From: Caballeronia sp. NK8
Lineage (GTDB): Bacteria > Pseudomonadota > Gammaproteobacteria > Burkholderiales > Burkholderiaceae
Assembly: GCF_018408855.1 (NCBI RefSeq)
Contig: NZ_AP024322.1
Location: 1,240,001-1,304,000 of the forward strand
DNA: 64,000 nt
Reading direction: 5' to 3'
Below the pieces are notes generated by a model that worked only from the letters and a program-made list of their open reading frames with translations, was not told where the DNA came from and searched no databases. Position numbers and translations under genes: made by a program. This document shows, one piece after another, positions 55,146-63,910 of the stretch (within the stretch, counting starts at the first letter, position 1; each line of letters starts with the position of its first letter).

Positions 55146-57356
55146 ATGGCGAACGAACTCCGCATTGCTGAAGGCTCACCGTTTCCGCTCGGCGCGACCT
55201 GGGACGGAAACGGCGTCAATTTCGCGCTCTTTTCCGCGAACGCCACCAAAGTCGAGTTGTGTCTGTTCGACGAGAAAGGCGAAAAGGAAACGCAGCGCAT
55301 CGAGCTGCCCGAATTCACCGATGAAGTCTGGCACGTCTACGTGCACGGGCTCGCACCCGGCACGGTCTACGGCTATCGCGTGCACGGTCCTTACGAGCCC
55401 GAAGCCGGACATCGCTTCAATCCGAACAAGCTGCTGCTCGACCCGTATGCGAAGGCGCACGTCGGCACGCCGAACTGGGACCCGGCCTTGTTCGGCTACA
55501 CGCTCGACGCCGAGGGCGAAGATCTCACCTTCGACGAACGCGACAGCGCGCCCTTCATGCAGAAGTGCCAGGTCGTCGATCAGACTTTCAGCTGGACCCA
55601 CGCGACGCGCGTGCGCGTGCCATGGGAGCACACGATCTTCTACGAAACGCACGTGCGCGGCTATACGAAGCTGCATCCGGCGATCCCCGAGCACATGCGC
55701 GGCACGTTCGAAGGGCTCGGGCAGAAGGAAGTCGTCGAGTACATCAAGAGCCTCGGCGTGACGTCGGTCGAACTGCTGCCGATCCACACCTTCGTCAACG
55801 ACAGCTATCTGCTCGACAAGGGGCTCACGAACTACTGGGGCTACAACACGATCGGCTTTTTCGCCGCCGATCCGCGCTACTTCGCGCGCGGGGCGGGCGC
55901 CATCGCCGAATTCAAGGAGATGGTCGACCGGCTGCACGAGGCCGGCCTCGAAGTGATTCTCGACGTCGTCTACAACCACACCGCCGAAGGCAACGAGCGC
56001 GGGCCGACGCTGTCGTTTCGCGGCATCGACAACGCGTCGTACTATCGGCTGATGCCGGAAGAATCGCGCTATTACATCAACGATACCGGCACCGGTAATA
56101 CGCTCAATCTCTCGCATCCGCGCGTGCTGCAGATGGTCACCGACAGCCTGCGCTACTGGGTGACGGAGATGAACGTCGACGGCTTCCGCTTCGATCTCGC
56201 GACGATTCTCGGCCGCGAGCCTTACGGCTTCGACGAAGGCGGCGGTTTTCTCGACAGTTGCCGGCAGGACCCGATTCTCTCGAGCGTGAAGCTCATCGCC
56301 GAGCCGTGGGATTGCGGGCCGGGCGGCTATCAGGTCGGCGGATTTCCGCCGGGCTGGGCGGAATGGAACGATCGCTATCGCGATACCGTGCGGGAGTTCT
56401 GGAAGGGCGACGAAGGCGTCGCGCCGGAACTCGGCACGCGCATCACCGCATCGGGCGACAAATTCAACAAGCGCGGACGCAGACCGTGGGCGAGCGTGAA
56501 CTTCATCACCGCGCACGACGGCTTCACGCTCAACGATCTCGTCTCGTACAACGAAAAGCACAACGAGGCGAACGGCGAGGACAACAACGACGGTCACTCG
56601 GACAACAAGTCGTGGAACTGCGGCGCCGAAGGCCCGACCGACGACCCCGAGATCCGCGCGCTGCGCGAGCGCCAGAAGCGCAACCTGCTCGCCACGCTGC
56701 TGTTCTCGCAAGGCACGCCGATGCTGCTCGCGGGCGACGAGTTCGGCCGCACGCAGAAGGGCAACAACAACGCCTACTGCCAGGACGACGACATCAGCTG
56801 GGTCAACTGGGACATCGACGACGATGGCCGCGCGCTCACCGAGTTCGTGCGCAAGCTGACGACGCTGCGGCACACGCTGCCGGTGCTGCGGCGCCAGCGC
56901 TTCCTCACGGGCGAGTACAACGAGGACCTGCAGGTCGCCGATGTCCGATGGCTCGGCACGACCGGCGACGAACTCACGCAGGAGCAATGGGACGATCCGA
57001 ACATGCGCTGCTTCGGCCTCGTCTTCGATGGCCGCGCGCAAGCGACGGGCATCCGCAAGCCCGCCTCGGACGCGACGCTGTTACTGATCGTGAACGCCTA
57101 TCACGACGTGGTGGATTTCACGCTGCCCGACATTCCGGGTCCGGACGAATGGATCTGCCTGATCGACACGAATGCGCCGATTCGCGAGGAGTTGCCCGAG
57201 TTCGGCTCCGACGATGTGTATCAGGTCACGGGCCGCTCGCTGCTGCTGTTCGCGTTGCAGCCGCGCGGCGCGACGAAGCGTATTTTCAAGCGGCTGGAAG
57301 AGGCGCTCACGGACGAAGTGCCGCCCGAAAGCGAAGAGAAGAAAGCGCAGGGATGA
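55146..57356 (+). CDS. glgX: Glycogen debranching enzyme GlgX
   Basis: 736 aa from MANELRIAEGSPFPLGATWD. The frame is open a further 256 codons upstream, but that part is antisense to the DUF2252 gene. The N-terminal CBM48/isoamylase-N domain is followed by a GH13 barrel with nucleophile in DGFRFDLA (Asp about 350), acid/base in IAEPWDCG (Glu about 386) and transition-state Asp in AHDGFTLND (about 458). It hydrolyses alpha-1,6 branches left by glycogen phosphorylase. No other glycogen or trehalose genes are within the window. Confidence 0.95.
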   Translation: MANELRIAEGSPFPLGATWDGNGVNFALFSANATKVELCLFDEKGEKETQRIELPEFTDEVWHVYVHGLAPGTVYGYRVHGPYEPEAGHRFNPNKLLLDPYAKAHVGTPNWDPALFGYTLDAEGEDLTFDERDSAPFMQKCQVVDQTFSWTHATRVRVPWEHTIFYETHVRGYTKLHPAIPEHMRGTFEGLGQKEVVEYIKSLGVTSVELLPIHTFVNDSYLLDKGLTNYWGYNTIGFFAADPRYFARGAGAIAEFKEMVDRLHEAGLEVILDVVYNHTAEGNERGPTLSFRGIDNASYYRLMPEESRYYINDTGTGNTLNLSHPRVLQMVTDSLRYWVTEMNVDGFRFDLATILGREPYGFDEGGGFLDSCRQDPILSSVKLIAEPWDCGPGGYQVGGFPPGWAEWNDRYRDTVREFWKGDEGVAPELGTRITASGDKFNKRGRRPWASVNFITAHDGFTLNDLVSYNEKHNEANGEDNNDGHSDNKSWNCGAEGPTDDPEIRALRERQKRNLLATLLFSQGTPMLLAGDEFGRTQKGNNNAYCQDDDISWVNWDIDDDGRALTEFVRKLTTLRHTLPVLRRQRFLTGEYNEDLQVADVRWLGTTGDELTQEQWDDPNMRCFGLVFDGRAQATGIRKPASDATLLLIVNAYHDVVDFTLPDIPGPDEWICLIDTNAPIREELPEFGSDDVYQVTGRSLLLFALQPRGATKRIFKRLEEALTDEVPPESEEKKAQG

Positions 57357-57417
57357 TTTTCGCGTTGACGGGCCGCTTCGCACGACCGGGTATCATGCGA
57401 CTTTTGCGATAGCGACA

Positions 57418-57447
57418 GGAGGCGGCGCGAGCCGCCTTCTTTTTTTC
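57418..57447 (+). terminator. Rho-independent terminator after glgX
   Basis: Stem AGGCGGC / GCCGCCT with tetraloop GCGA, then TCTTTTTTT. Confidence 0.88.
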
Positions 57448-57510
57448 GATGATGGCTGTTTCACTCACGCATGAACGCGCGCCTGTCGAGGGCCGCGCCG
57501 CCCCGACGGC

Positions 57511-57630
57511 ATGATCCTGCATGCCGTCCTGCACGTCGCGAGCTGGGATCAGCTCGAACGCATCTGGGAATTCGTCGTCGGCTTCTTCAAGTTTCTGTGG
57601 GGCCTGCTGCGCTTTCTCGGCGGAGGCTGA
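57511..57630 (+). CDS. Possible small hydrophobic peptide
   Basis: 39 codons between the glgX terminator and the next terminator. It starts MILHAVLHVASWDQLERIWE and continues with an aromatic/hydrophobic helix (FVVGFFKFLWGLLRFLGGG). The C-terminal half would be a membrane-associated amphipathic or transmembrane helix. The start overlaps the stop of a 21-codon frame at 57449-57514 (ATGA). Evidence is limited to composition and to terminators on both sides; the ribosome site is weak. It could be spurious. Confidence 0.35.
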   Translation: MILHAVLHVASWDQLERIWEFVVGFFKFLWGLLRFLGGG

Positions 57631-57655
57631 AGCGCTGATTTCTCACGCCGATACG

Positions 57656-57683
57656 AAAAAGCCCCGCGTCAGCGGGGCTTTCG
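57656..57683. terminator. Bidirectional terminator
   Basis: Perfect 10-bp stem AAAGCCCCGC / GCGGGGCTTT with loop GTCA; A-run before and T's after. Serves the reverse-strand TPR gene and anything transcribed from the glgX side. Confidence 0.88.
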
Positions 57684-57703
57684 ATCGTGCGTGCGCGGCG
57701 AGA

Positions 57704-58906
57704 TCAGGAATCGCGCCAGCCATCGTCGTTGCTGCCGAGGTCGAGGCCGCCGCCACCTCCGCCGCCATCGTTCCAGTCGTTCGAGCCATTGCCGAGATCC
57801 AGTCCGCCGCCATTGTTGCCGAAGTCGAGACCGCCATTGTCGTTCTGCGCCGGGCGGTCGACGGGCACATCGCGCTCGATCACGCGATCGCGTCCATGTG
57901 ACAGCGCCTGACCGAGCAGCACGCCGGTCAGCAGCCCGCCCATGCCGCCACCGAATCCGCCGCCGCCTTGCTGGATGATGACGGGCGGTTGCTGGCCCTG
58001 TTGCGGCGGATAAGGCCCTTGCTGCGGATACTGCTGCGGGCCACGCCCGAAACGCTCGGCTTCCTGCGCATACGGCGAGGCGTTCGGCGCACCCGCTTGA
58101 GCGTTGCTGGCCGCGTTCGGATCGGGGCGGCCTTCGGCGCGCGCTTTCAGGCTCGCGACCTGATTCTCCAGATCCTCGATCGCATACGGCGGCACCGGAT
58201 TCTTCGAATTCGACAGCGATTCGACCATTTCGCGCAACTGCGTTTCCGCGCCTTCCACGTCTTTCAGCAGCGCCTCGTGGCCCGGCGCGGTGGACAGGCG
58301 CACGTCGAGCTTGAGCGTGCGTACGTCGTTGAGCAGCTCGGTCGCGCGCTTGAGCTGCGAGCGGCGGTCGGTATCGGCCTGGCCGTCATCGCGTGCGCGG
58401 GCGCGGCGCAAACCCCAGCGCAGCACGAGCGCGATTGCCGCGATCAGCACCGCGAAGCCGATCCACGCGCCCGCACCGAGCCCGTGGCTCTGCGGCGCGG
58501 CGGCGGCCTGCTCCTGATTGAAGGGATTCTGCGCACTCGATGTGTTCGCGCCGTTGTTCGAGCGCGGCGCGAGGTTCGCGCGAGTTGCATCGCCCTGAAT
58601 GCGCGCTTGCGTGGCCGCGAAGCGGGAAGGGTCAGTGAAGCTCAGCGAAGGATCGAGCGATTTCGCCTGCTGCAGATGCGAAAGGGCGTCGCTGTAGCGG
58701 CCCTCGCGGTCGAGCACCTGCGCGTAGAGATAATGCGCGTGCGCGTTTTTCGGATGCGCGTCGAGCACTTCGCTCAACTGCGAGTCGGCCTGTTTCCAGT
58801 TGCCCTGCGTCATCGACTGCTCGACCTGCTGCGCGGTAGGCACGGCGAACGCGAGCGGGGAAGCGAGCGACAGCGACAACGCCACAGCCGTCAAAAACTT
58901 TTTCAT
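57704..58906 (-). CDS. TPR protein with membrane helix and Gly-rich tail
   Basis: 400 aa from MKKFLTAVALSLSLASPLAF, a signal peptide (cleavage about residue 22). One or two TPR units follow (QGNWKQADSQLSEVLDAHPK, YSDALSHLQQAKSLDPSL). Then come a linker, a transmembrane helix (WIGFAVLIAAIALVLRWGLR, about 150-170), a charged helical cytoplasmic segment and a low-complexity Pro/Gln/Gly tail ending in repeated GGLDLG/GNN units with many Asp. It sits beside pspA on the same strand and may be a periplasm-spanning envelope-stress partner. Function unknown. Confidence 0.75.
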   Translation of the reverse strand: MKKFLTAVALSLSLASPLAFAVPTAQQVEQSMTQGNWKQADSQLSEVLDAHPKNAHAHYLYAQVLDREGRYSDALSHLQQAKSLDPSLSFTDPSRFAATQARIQGDATRANLAPRSNNGANTSSAQNPFNQEQAAAAPQSHGLGAGAWIGFAVLIAAIALVLRWGLRRARARDDGQADTDRRSQLKRATELLNDVRTLKLDVRLSTAPGHEALLKDVEGAETQLREMVESLSNSKNPVPPYAIEDLENQVASLKARAEGRPDPNAASNAQAGAPNASPYAQEAERFGRGPQQYPQQGPYPPQQGQQPPVIIQQGGGGFGGGMGGLLTGVLLGQALSHGRDRVIERDVPVDRPAQNDNGGLDFGNNGGGLDLGNGSNDWNDGGGGGGGLDLGSNDDGWRDS

Positions 58907-59053
58907 GATGCGGGCCGGACGCGATGAACGTCCGTCTCCTGTCGAAGCTGCAATCGGGTCGTGCAAAGGTGATGCTCAAGGTAACGCATATTCGTGCGAC
59001 GCGCCGCGCGCCCGAGAGTTCGCCGCGCGCGCACGTATTTCAGATGCCGATCC

Positions 59054-59734
59054 TTACTGCGCCGGCGTATTCAACTGCTTCTTCAGCGCGGCGAGCCGAT
59101 CCTCGACCGACGGTCCGCGATTGAGATCGGCGAGTTTGTCGTCGAGCGCCTTGCCGGACTTCTGGTCCGCCGAATTCAGACGCGCGTCGGAGCGGGCGTT
59201 GGCGAGCTGAACCTTGTCTTCGAGCTTTTGAAAGTCTTCCGACAGATTCTTTCCGCCGATACCGCCGAGCGCCGTCGCCGCGGTGTCCTTCGCCTGCGCG
59301 ATCTGCTGCTTCGCCTGCAGGATGTTCGAGCGCGCGTTGAGATCGTTGCGGCGCTGGCGCATGTCGGCGATCTGCTTCTTCAGATGCTCGACCGAAGGCT
59401 CCAGCGTCTGGAGTTCCGCCGCGAGCGCGTCGCGTTCGGTTTCGGCGTTCGCCTGCGCCGCGAGCGCCTCGCGCGCGAGCGATTCATCGCCGGCCGTCAG
59501 CGCGCGCTTCGCGCCGTCTTCGTATTTCTTCGCCTTGTCGGCGGCGGCGTCGCGCTTGCTTTGCTGCGTGGCGACCTGCGCTTCGATCTCGATGAGCGAG
59601 TTCTCCGCCTTCGCGATGCTGTCGTCGAGCTCGCGCACGATCTGGCGCGCGTCGCGCGAAGGGTCTTGCATGGTGTCGGCGGCGTCGTTCAAGAGGCCTC
59701 TGACCGTGCGCGTGATGGAATCGAAAAGCGACAT
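59054..59734 (-). CDS. pspA: PspA/IM30-family membrane-stress protein
   Basis: 226 aa from MSLFDSITRTVRGLLNDAAD with AGGAGA upstream. It is almost entirely coiled coil (repeated Ala/Glu/Lys heptads from about residue 25 to 200), with the amphipathic N-terminal helix that binds stressed membranes. PspA/Vipp1 proteins form ESCRT-III-like polymers that protect inner-membrane integrity. The usual pspBC/pspF partners are not here; instead the TPR/Gly-rich membrane protein follows 147 bases downstream. The family assignment is good, the symbol by family. Confidence 0.82.
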   Translation of the reverse strand: MSLFDSITRTVRGLLNDAADTMQDPSRDARQIVRELDDSIAKAENSLIEIEAQVATQQSKRDAAADKAKKYEDGAKRALTAGDESLAREALAAQANAETERDALAAELQTLEPSVEHLKKQIADMRQRRNDLNARSNILQAKQQIAQAKDTAATALGGIGGKNLSEDFQKLEDKVQLANARSDARLNSADQKSGKALDDKLADLNRGPSVEDRLAALKKQLNTPAQ

Positions 59735-59957
59735 GTATTTCTCCTGGATGAAGACGGCGGCGTGTGCGCTCACCTGCTGGCCACGCGGCTCGAATGTGAG
59801 GCGCAATGCACGGGATTGCAAGCGCAATGAGCCTTGCATCCACGCCGGGTTTACCCGTTCATTAGATCATGCCGTGACTTAATCGGGACTTAACGGAACG
59901 TTAAGGAGTGTAACGACGCGCGCGGCCGGAGAAGCGAAGCAGGGCGCGCCGGAATCG

Positions 59958-60365
59958 TCAGCGTTCGGAACGCGTGTCGTCCGTGAGCGAGGCGTCGTCG
60001 CCCTGATCCGTGTCGTGCTCGATTTCGTCTTCGGGTTCGGCGGGCGCGGCGTGCGTGTGCGGCACGCTGCGCGCCTGCGCGGCGCGTTTGGTCGCGCTTG
60101 CCGCCGCCTCGCGGGCCTCTCTCGCCGCTGCTTTCGCGGCGACGCTTTTCAGCGCGGCGTTGAGCGCATCGGGCGCCTTGGGCGCGCGCAAGCGGTCGAC
60201 GATGCCCGCGACCTTGATCTGCTCGCTCGTCGCGTTGAAGTTCAGCACCGCGCGCCGCATGAGCTCGCTGACGCTGATGCCGAGCGTGTCCGCTGTCTTG
60301 CTGATGGCCAGCTTCTGCGCGGGAGTCACGAAAACAACGATGCGTTCGCTGGGTTTGGTCGTCAT
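59958..60365 (-). CDS. Ribbon-helix-helix-like protein with Ala-rich acidic tail
   Basis: 135 aa from MTTKPSERIVVFVTPAQKLA. The first 45 residues fit a CopG/Arc-type ribbon-helix-helix: a short beta strand (RIVVFVTP) followed by two helices (KLAISKTADTLGISVSELMR). The rest is an Ala/Lys/Arg-rich helix and an acidic tail. It may be a small DNA-binding regulator; no toxin partner is adjacent. It is divergent from the penicillin-binding protein gene. Confidence 0.65.
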   Translation of the reverse strand: MTTKPSERIVVFVTPAQKLAISKTADTLGISVSELMRRAVLNFNATSEQIKVAGIVDRLRAPKAPDALNAALKSVAAKAAAREAREAAASATKRAAQARSVPHTHAAPAEPEDEIEHDTDQGDDASLTDDTRSER

Positions 60366-60849
60366 GAGCGGCTCGCAAACAGTAAGGCGATCGTAACGTG
60401 ACGATCGCAACTTCGGTTCATCAAACGGCACGACAGCGCGATGGAAGGTGCCCGCGCCATGTCCGGGGAACCTGCCATGCGTTTATCCATCATATCGGTT
60501 TGCGCGCGGCCGTGCGTGTGGCTCACCCCGCATCGCACGTGATGAGCATTGCGCAAAACAGGCGCGCGATCAACGACTTGGCTATTTTCTCATACGGTTG
60601 TCCACAAGGCTCTCAACACTTTCTGTGGGTAACCCCACTTTTGGCGCTCATTCACCCGGTGGGCGGCATTTACTTACAAAAAAATCCCGCTTGTTTTGTG
60701 GGGGCGCGCGCGAATTCTTTAAAATGCGCTGTTACCCTCGGTCGACGCCGGGCCCGCATATTCGCCTCTCGCCTTTGCAGTAGCGCCGATGCCGGCGCAT
60801 CGCAGCGCAGCAGCGCGCGCGCTTCACGGCGCGCCGAACGAACCCAGTC
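60366..60849. other. Divergent intergenic region before the PBP gene
   Basis: 484 bases without a supportable gene. It carries an AT-rich stretch and a good promoter at 60696-60725. TTGTCCACA and TTACCCACA (reverse) near 60598 and 60625 resemble DnaA boxes but are only two imperfect copies. Confidence 0.5.
60696..60725 (+). promoter_or_regulatory. Probable promoter of the penicillin-binding protein gene
   Basis: TTGTGG (60696-60701), an 18-base spacer and TAAAAT (60720-60725), about 125 bases before the ATG. Confidence 0.5.
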
Positions 60850-63396
60850 ATGCCTATCATCAAACGACCCGACTCATCGAATGCCTCGCGATACGATCGC
60901 GAACCCCGCTGGAACGACTCACGCAAGGATTCGGGCGGCCGCGACGGCGGTGGACGCGACGGCGGCGGCGGGCGCAACGGCCGCGATGGCCGCAACGATC
61001 GCAATGAACGCGGCGGCTCAGGCCGTTCTCCTTTCGCGCGCATCGCCCTCTGGTTCGCGGGACTCGCGGCCATCGGCGTGGTGGTGGGCGCGCTGATCGT
61101 CGGTTATGCGCTCGTCGTCATGGGGCCGAATCTGCCATCGCTCAATGCGCTGATCGATTACCGGCCGAAGGTGCCGCTGCGGGTCTATACGGCCGACCAC
61201 GTGCTGATCGGCGAATTCGGCGAGGAACGCCGCAGCCTCGTGCGCTTCCAGGACATCCCCGATCAGATGAAGAAGGCCGTTCTCGCGATCGAGGACTACC
61301 GCTTCTACGATCACGGCGGCGTCGACTTCCTCGGCATCCTGCGCGCGGGTGTCACCGACCTGATGCATGGCGGCGCGTCGCAGGGCGCGAGCACGATCAC
61401 GATGCAGGTCGCGCGCAACTTCTTCCTGTCGAGCGAGAAGACCTACACGCGCAAGATCTACGAGATGCTGCTCGCGTACAAGATCGAGCGCGCGCTGACG
61501 AAGGACCAGATTCTCGAGCTGTACATGAACCAGATCTATCTCGGCGAGCGCGCGTACGGTTTTTCCGCCGCGGCGCGCGTGTATTTCGGCAAGGATCTGA
61601 AGGACATCTCGCTTGCCGAAGCGGCGATGCTCGCGGGCCTGCCGAAGGCGCCGTCCGCGTATAACCCGGTCGTCAATCCGAAGCGCGCGAAGGTGCGTCA
61701 GCAGTACATCCTGAAGCGCATGCTGGACCTGAACTTCATCACGCGCCAACAGTACGACCAGGCCGCGGCCGAGGAAATCCACACGAAATCCGCCGGCACG
61801 GAGTACGGCGTGCATGCCGAGTACGTCGCGGAAATGGTGCGGCAGATGATGTATGCGCAGTACAAGGAAGAGACCTACACGCGCGGCCTCACGGTCACGA
61901 CGACGATCGATTCCGCCGATCAGGACGCCGCGTACAAGGCCGTGCGCAAGGGCGTGATGGACTACGAGCGCCGCCACGGTTATCGCGGGCCGGAGGGCAA
62001 CATCAATCTGCCGTCGAACGCGGATGATCGCGCCGAGGCGATCGAAGACGCGCTCGTCGATCATCCGGACAACGGCGAGCTCGTTGCGGCGGTCGTGACG
62101 GCGGCGAGCCCGAAGCAGGTGACGGCGCAGTTCGTCGGCGGCGATACCGCGACGATCGCGGGCGATGGTCTGCGCTTCGCGGCAGCCGGTCTGCGCAGCA
62201 ACGCGACCAAGGCGCTCGCCGTCAAGCCGGGCGCGATCGTGCGCCTGACGAAGGACGACAAGGGCAACTGGCAGATCACGCAGTTGCCGCAGGTCGAAGG
62301 CGCGCTCGTCTCGATGACGCCGCAGGACGGCTCGATCCGCGCGCTCGTCGGCGGTTTCGACTTCAACAAGAACAAGTTCAATCACGTCACGCAGGCATGG
62401 CGTCAGCCGGGATCGAGCTTCAAGCCGTTCATTTATTCGGCGGCGCTCGACAAGGGGCTCGGACCGGCGACCATCATCAACGATGCGCCGCTGTATTTCC
62501 CGGCGGCGGGCGGCGGCGACGCCTGGGAGCCGAAGGACGACGACCAGCCCGACGGCCCGATGTCGATGCGCACCGGCCTGCAGAAGTCGAAGAACCTCGT
62601 GTCGATCCGCATTCTGTCGTATATCGGCACGGGCTACGCGCAGGACTTCGTCACGCAAAAGTTCGGCTTCGACAAGGACAAGACGCCGCCTTATCTGCCG
62701 CTCGCGCTCGGCGCGGGGCTCGTCACGCCGTTGCAGTTGAGCGGCGCGTATTCCGTGTTCGCGAACGGCGGCTATCGCATCAATCCGTATCTGATCGCCG
62801 ATGTCGCCGATGCGCGCGGCACCGTGATCTCGCGCGCCAATCCGCTTACGGCCGGCAGCAACGCGCCGCAGACGCTCGAACCGCGCAACGCGTACATCAT
62901 GAACAGCCTGCTGCACACGGTCGCGACGCAGGGCACGGGTTCGGGCACCAACGTGCTGAAGCGCAGCGACCTGCAAGGGAAGACCGGCACGACCAACGAT
63001 GCCAAGGACGGCTGGTTCGCGGGCTATCAGAAGCAACTGGTCGCGGTCGCGTGGATGGGCTATGACCAGCCGAAGACGCTCGGCAGCCGCGAGTTCGGCG
63101 CGCAGCTCGCGTTGCCGATCTGGATCGAGTACATGGGACGCGCGCTGCGTGGCATTCCGCAGGAGCAGATGGCGAAGCCGGACGGCATCACCACGGTCGA
63201 TGGCGAATTGTTCTATGCGGACCGCACGCCGGGCGCGGGCTTCGTCGCCAGCATCGGGCTGGACAACACCAATCCGATGGCGGGCGACGCCACCACGATG
63301 GGCGGTGTCGGTCCGGCTGGCATGCAGGCGCCGCCGGCGCCGCCGGTCACGACCGACGAACGCAAGCAGATCATGGACATGTTCAGCAGGCCCTGA
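60850..63396 (+). CDS. mrcA: Class A penicillin-binding protein (PBP1A type)
   Basis: 848 aa bifunctional peptidoglycan synthase. A cytoplasmic N-terminal tail rich in Gly/Arg/Asp/Asn (about 24-60) precedes the membrane anchor (about 64-90). The GT51 glycosyltransferase has catalytic Glu in AIEDYRFYDHGG (about 148) and the QGASTITMQVARNFFL and YLGERAYGFSAAA motifs. An OB-like insertion follows, then the transpeptidase with SSFK (522-525), an SxN-type motif (QKSKN, about 580) and KTGT (711-714). The C-terminus is Pro/Gly/Met-rich. The usual pilM neighbour of mrcA is absent, so this may be a second class A PBP of the genome. Confidence 0.93.
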   Translation: MPIIKRPDSSNASRYDREPRWNDSRKDSGGRDGGGRDGGGGRNGRDGRNDRNERGGSGRSPFARIALWFAGLAAIGVVVGALIVGYALVVMGPNLPSLNALIDYRPKVPLRVYTADHVLIGEFGEERRSLVRFQDIPDQMKKAVLAIEDYRFYDHGGVDFLGILRAGVTDLMHGGASQGASTITMQVARNFFLSSEKTYTRKIYEMLLAYKIERALTKDQILELYMNQIYLGERAYGFSAAARVYFGKDLKDISLAEAAMLAGLPKAPSAYNPVVNPKRAKVRQQYILKRMLDLNFITRQQYDQAAAEEIHTKSAGTEYGVHAEYVAEMVRQMMYAQYKEETYTRGLTVTTTIDSADQDAAYKAVRKGVMDYERRHGYRGPEGNINLPSNADDRAEAIEDALVDHPDNGELVAAVVTAASPKQVTAQFVGGDTATIAGDGLRFAAAGLRSNATKALAVKPGAIVRLTKDDKGNWQITQLPQVEGALVSMTPQDGSIRALVGGFDFNKNKFNHVTQAWRQPGSSFKPFIYSAALDKGLGPATIINDAPLYFPAAGGGDAWEPKDDDQPDGPMSMRTGLQKSKNLVSIRILSYIGTGYAQDFVTQKFGFDKDKTPPYLPLALGAGLVTPLQLSGAYSVFANGGYRINPYLIADVADARGTVISRANPLTAGSNAPQTLEPRNAYIMNSLLHTVATQGTGSGTNVLKRSDLQGKTGTTNDAKDGWFAGYQKQLVAVAWMGYDQPKTLGSREFGAQLALPIWIEYMGRALRGIPQEQMAKPDGITTVDGELFYADRTPGAGFVASIGLDNTNPMAGDATTMGGVGPAGMQAPPAPPVTTDERKQIMDMFSRP

Positions 63397-63417
63397 TGTA
63401 ATCCTGTGTGGTCGATA

Positions 63418-63457
63418 AAAAAGCGCGCCGGACTCGAAACCCGGCGCGCTTTGTTTT
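63418..63457. terminator. Terminator between the PBP and copper genes
   Basis: Stem AAAGCGCGCCGG / CCGGCGCGCTTT with a nine-base loop, followed by GTTTTT; A-run on the other side. Serves both convergent genes. Confidence 0.9.
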
Positions 63458-63471
63458 TGCGGACAGCGTGA

Positions 63472-63903
63472 TCAGTGCCCGACCGTCGCCGCCGATTTCA
63501 CTTCGCAGTTCACGTTGAGCGTGGACTTGTCGGCGAACGAAAGGGTGAGGGGAATCGTCGAGCCGATCTTGAGCGGCTTGGCCGGCTGTTCGAGCATCAG
63601 GTGATAGCCCTTCGGCGCGAAGCTCAAGGTGCCGTGCGCGGGGACATCGACGGACTCCACATGCGACATCGTCGCTGTGCCGTTCTTGCTTTCCGACTTG
63701 TGCATCATCGCCATGCCGAACGCGGGCATGTCGGCGGCTGTGATCGTTGCGGGCTTGTCGCCGTTGTTCGCGACGGTGAAGTAGCCCGACGAAGGCAGGT
63801 TCGGCGGCATCGCGCGGACCCAGCAATCGCGCGCTTCGAGCGTGGCGGCCTGGGCGATGGAAGCGCAGGCGAGCGCGCCCACGAGTACAGCGATCTTTTT
63901 CAT
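63472..63903 (-). CDS. PCuAC periplasmic copper chaperone
   Basis: 143 aa with signal peptide (about residues 1-19). PCuA(C)/DUF461 fold with copper site residues: [11 protein letters not shown] (Met/His), then M-S-H and the [13 protein letters not shown] block, giving the H-M-x10-M-x21-H-x-M pattern. It delivers Cu(I) to the cytochrome oxidase CuA centre or acts in copper homeostasis. It follows a CopC-like gene on the same strand, eight bases downstream, as in many betaproteobacterial copper clusters. Confidence 0.9.
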   Translation of the reverse strand: MKKIAVLVGALACASIAQAATLEARDCWVRAMPPNLPSSGYFTVANNGDKPATITAADMPAFGMAMMHKSESKNGTATMSHVESVDVPAHGTLSFAPKGYHLMLEQPAKPLKIGSTIPLTLSFADKSTLNVNCEVKSAATVGH

Positions 63904-63910
63904 TGTGTTC

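Noticed and set aside
60598..60633. TTGTCCACA and TTACCCACA as DnaA boxes or a replication origin
   Set aside because: Only two imperfect copies with no further cluster, no AT-rich unwinding element pattern and no dnaA, parA or rep gene nearby.
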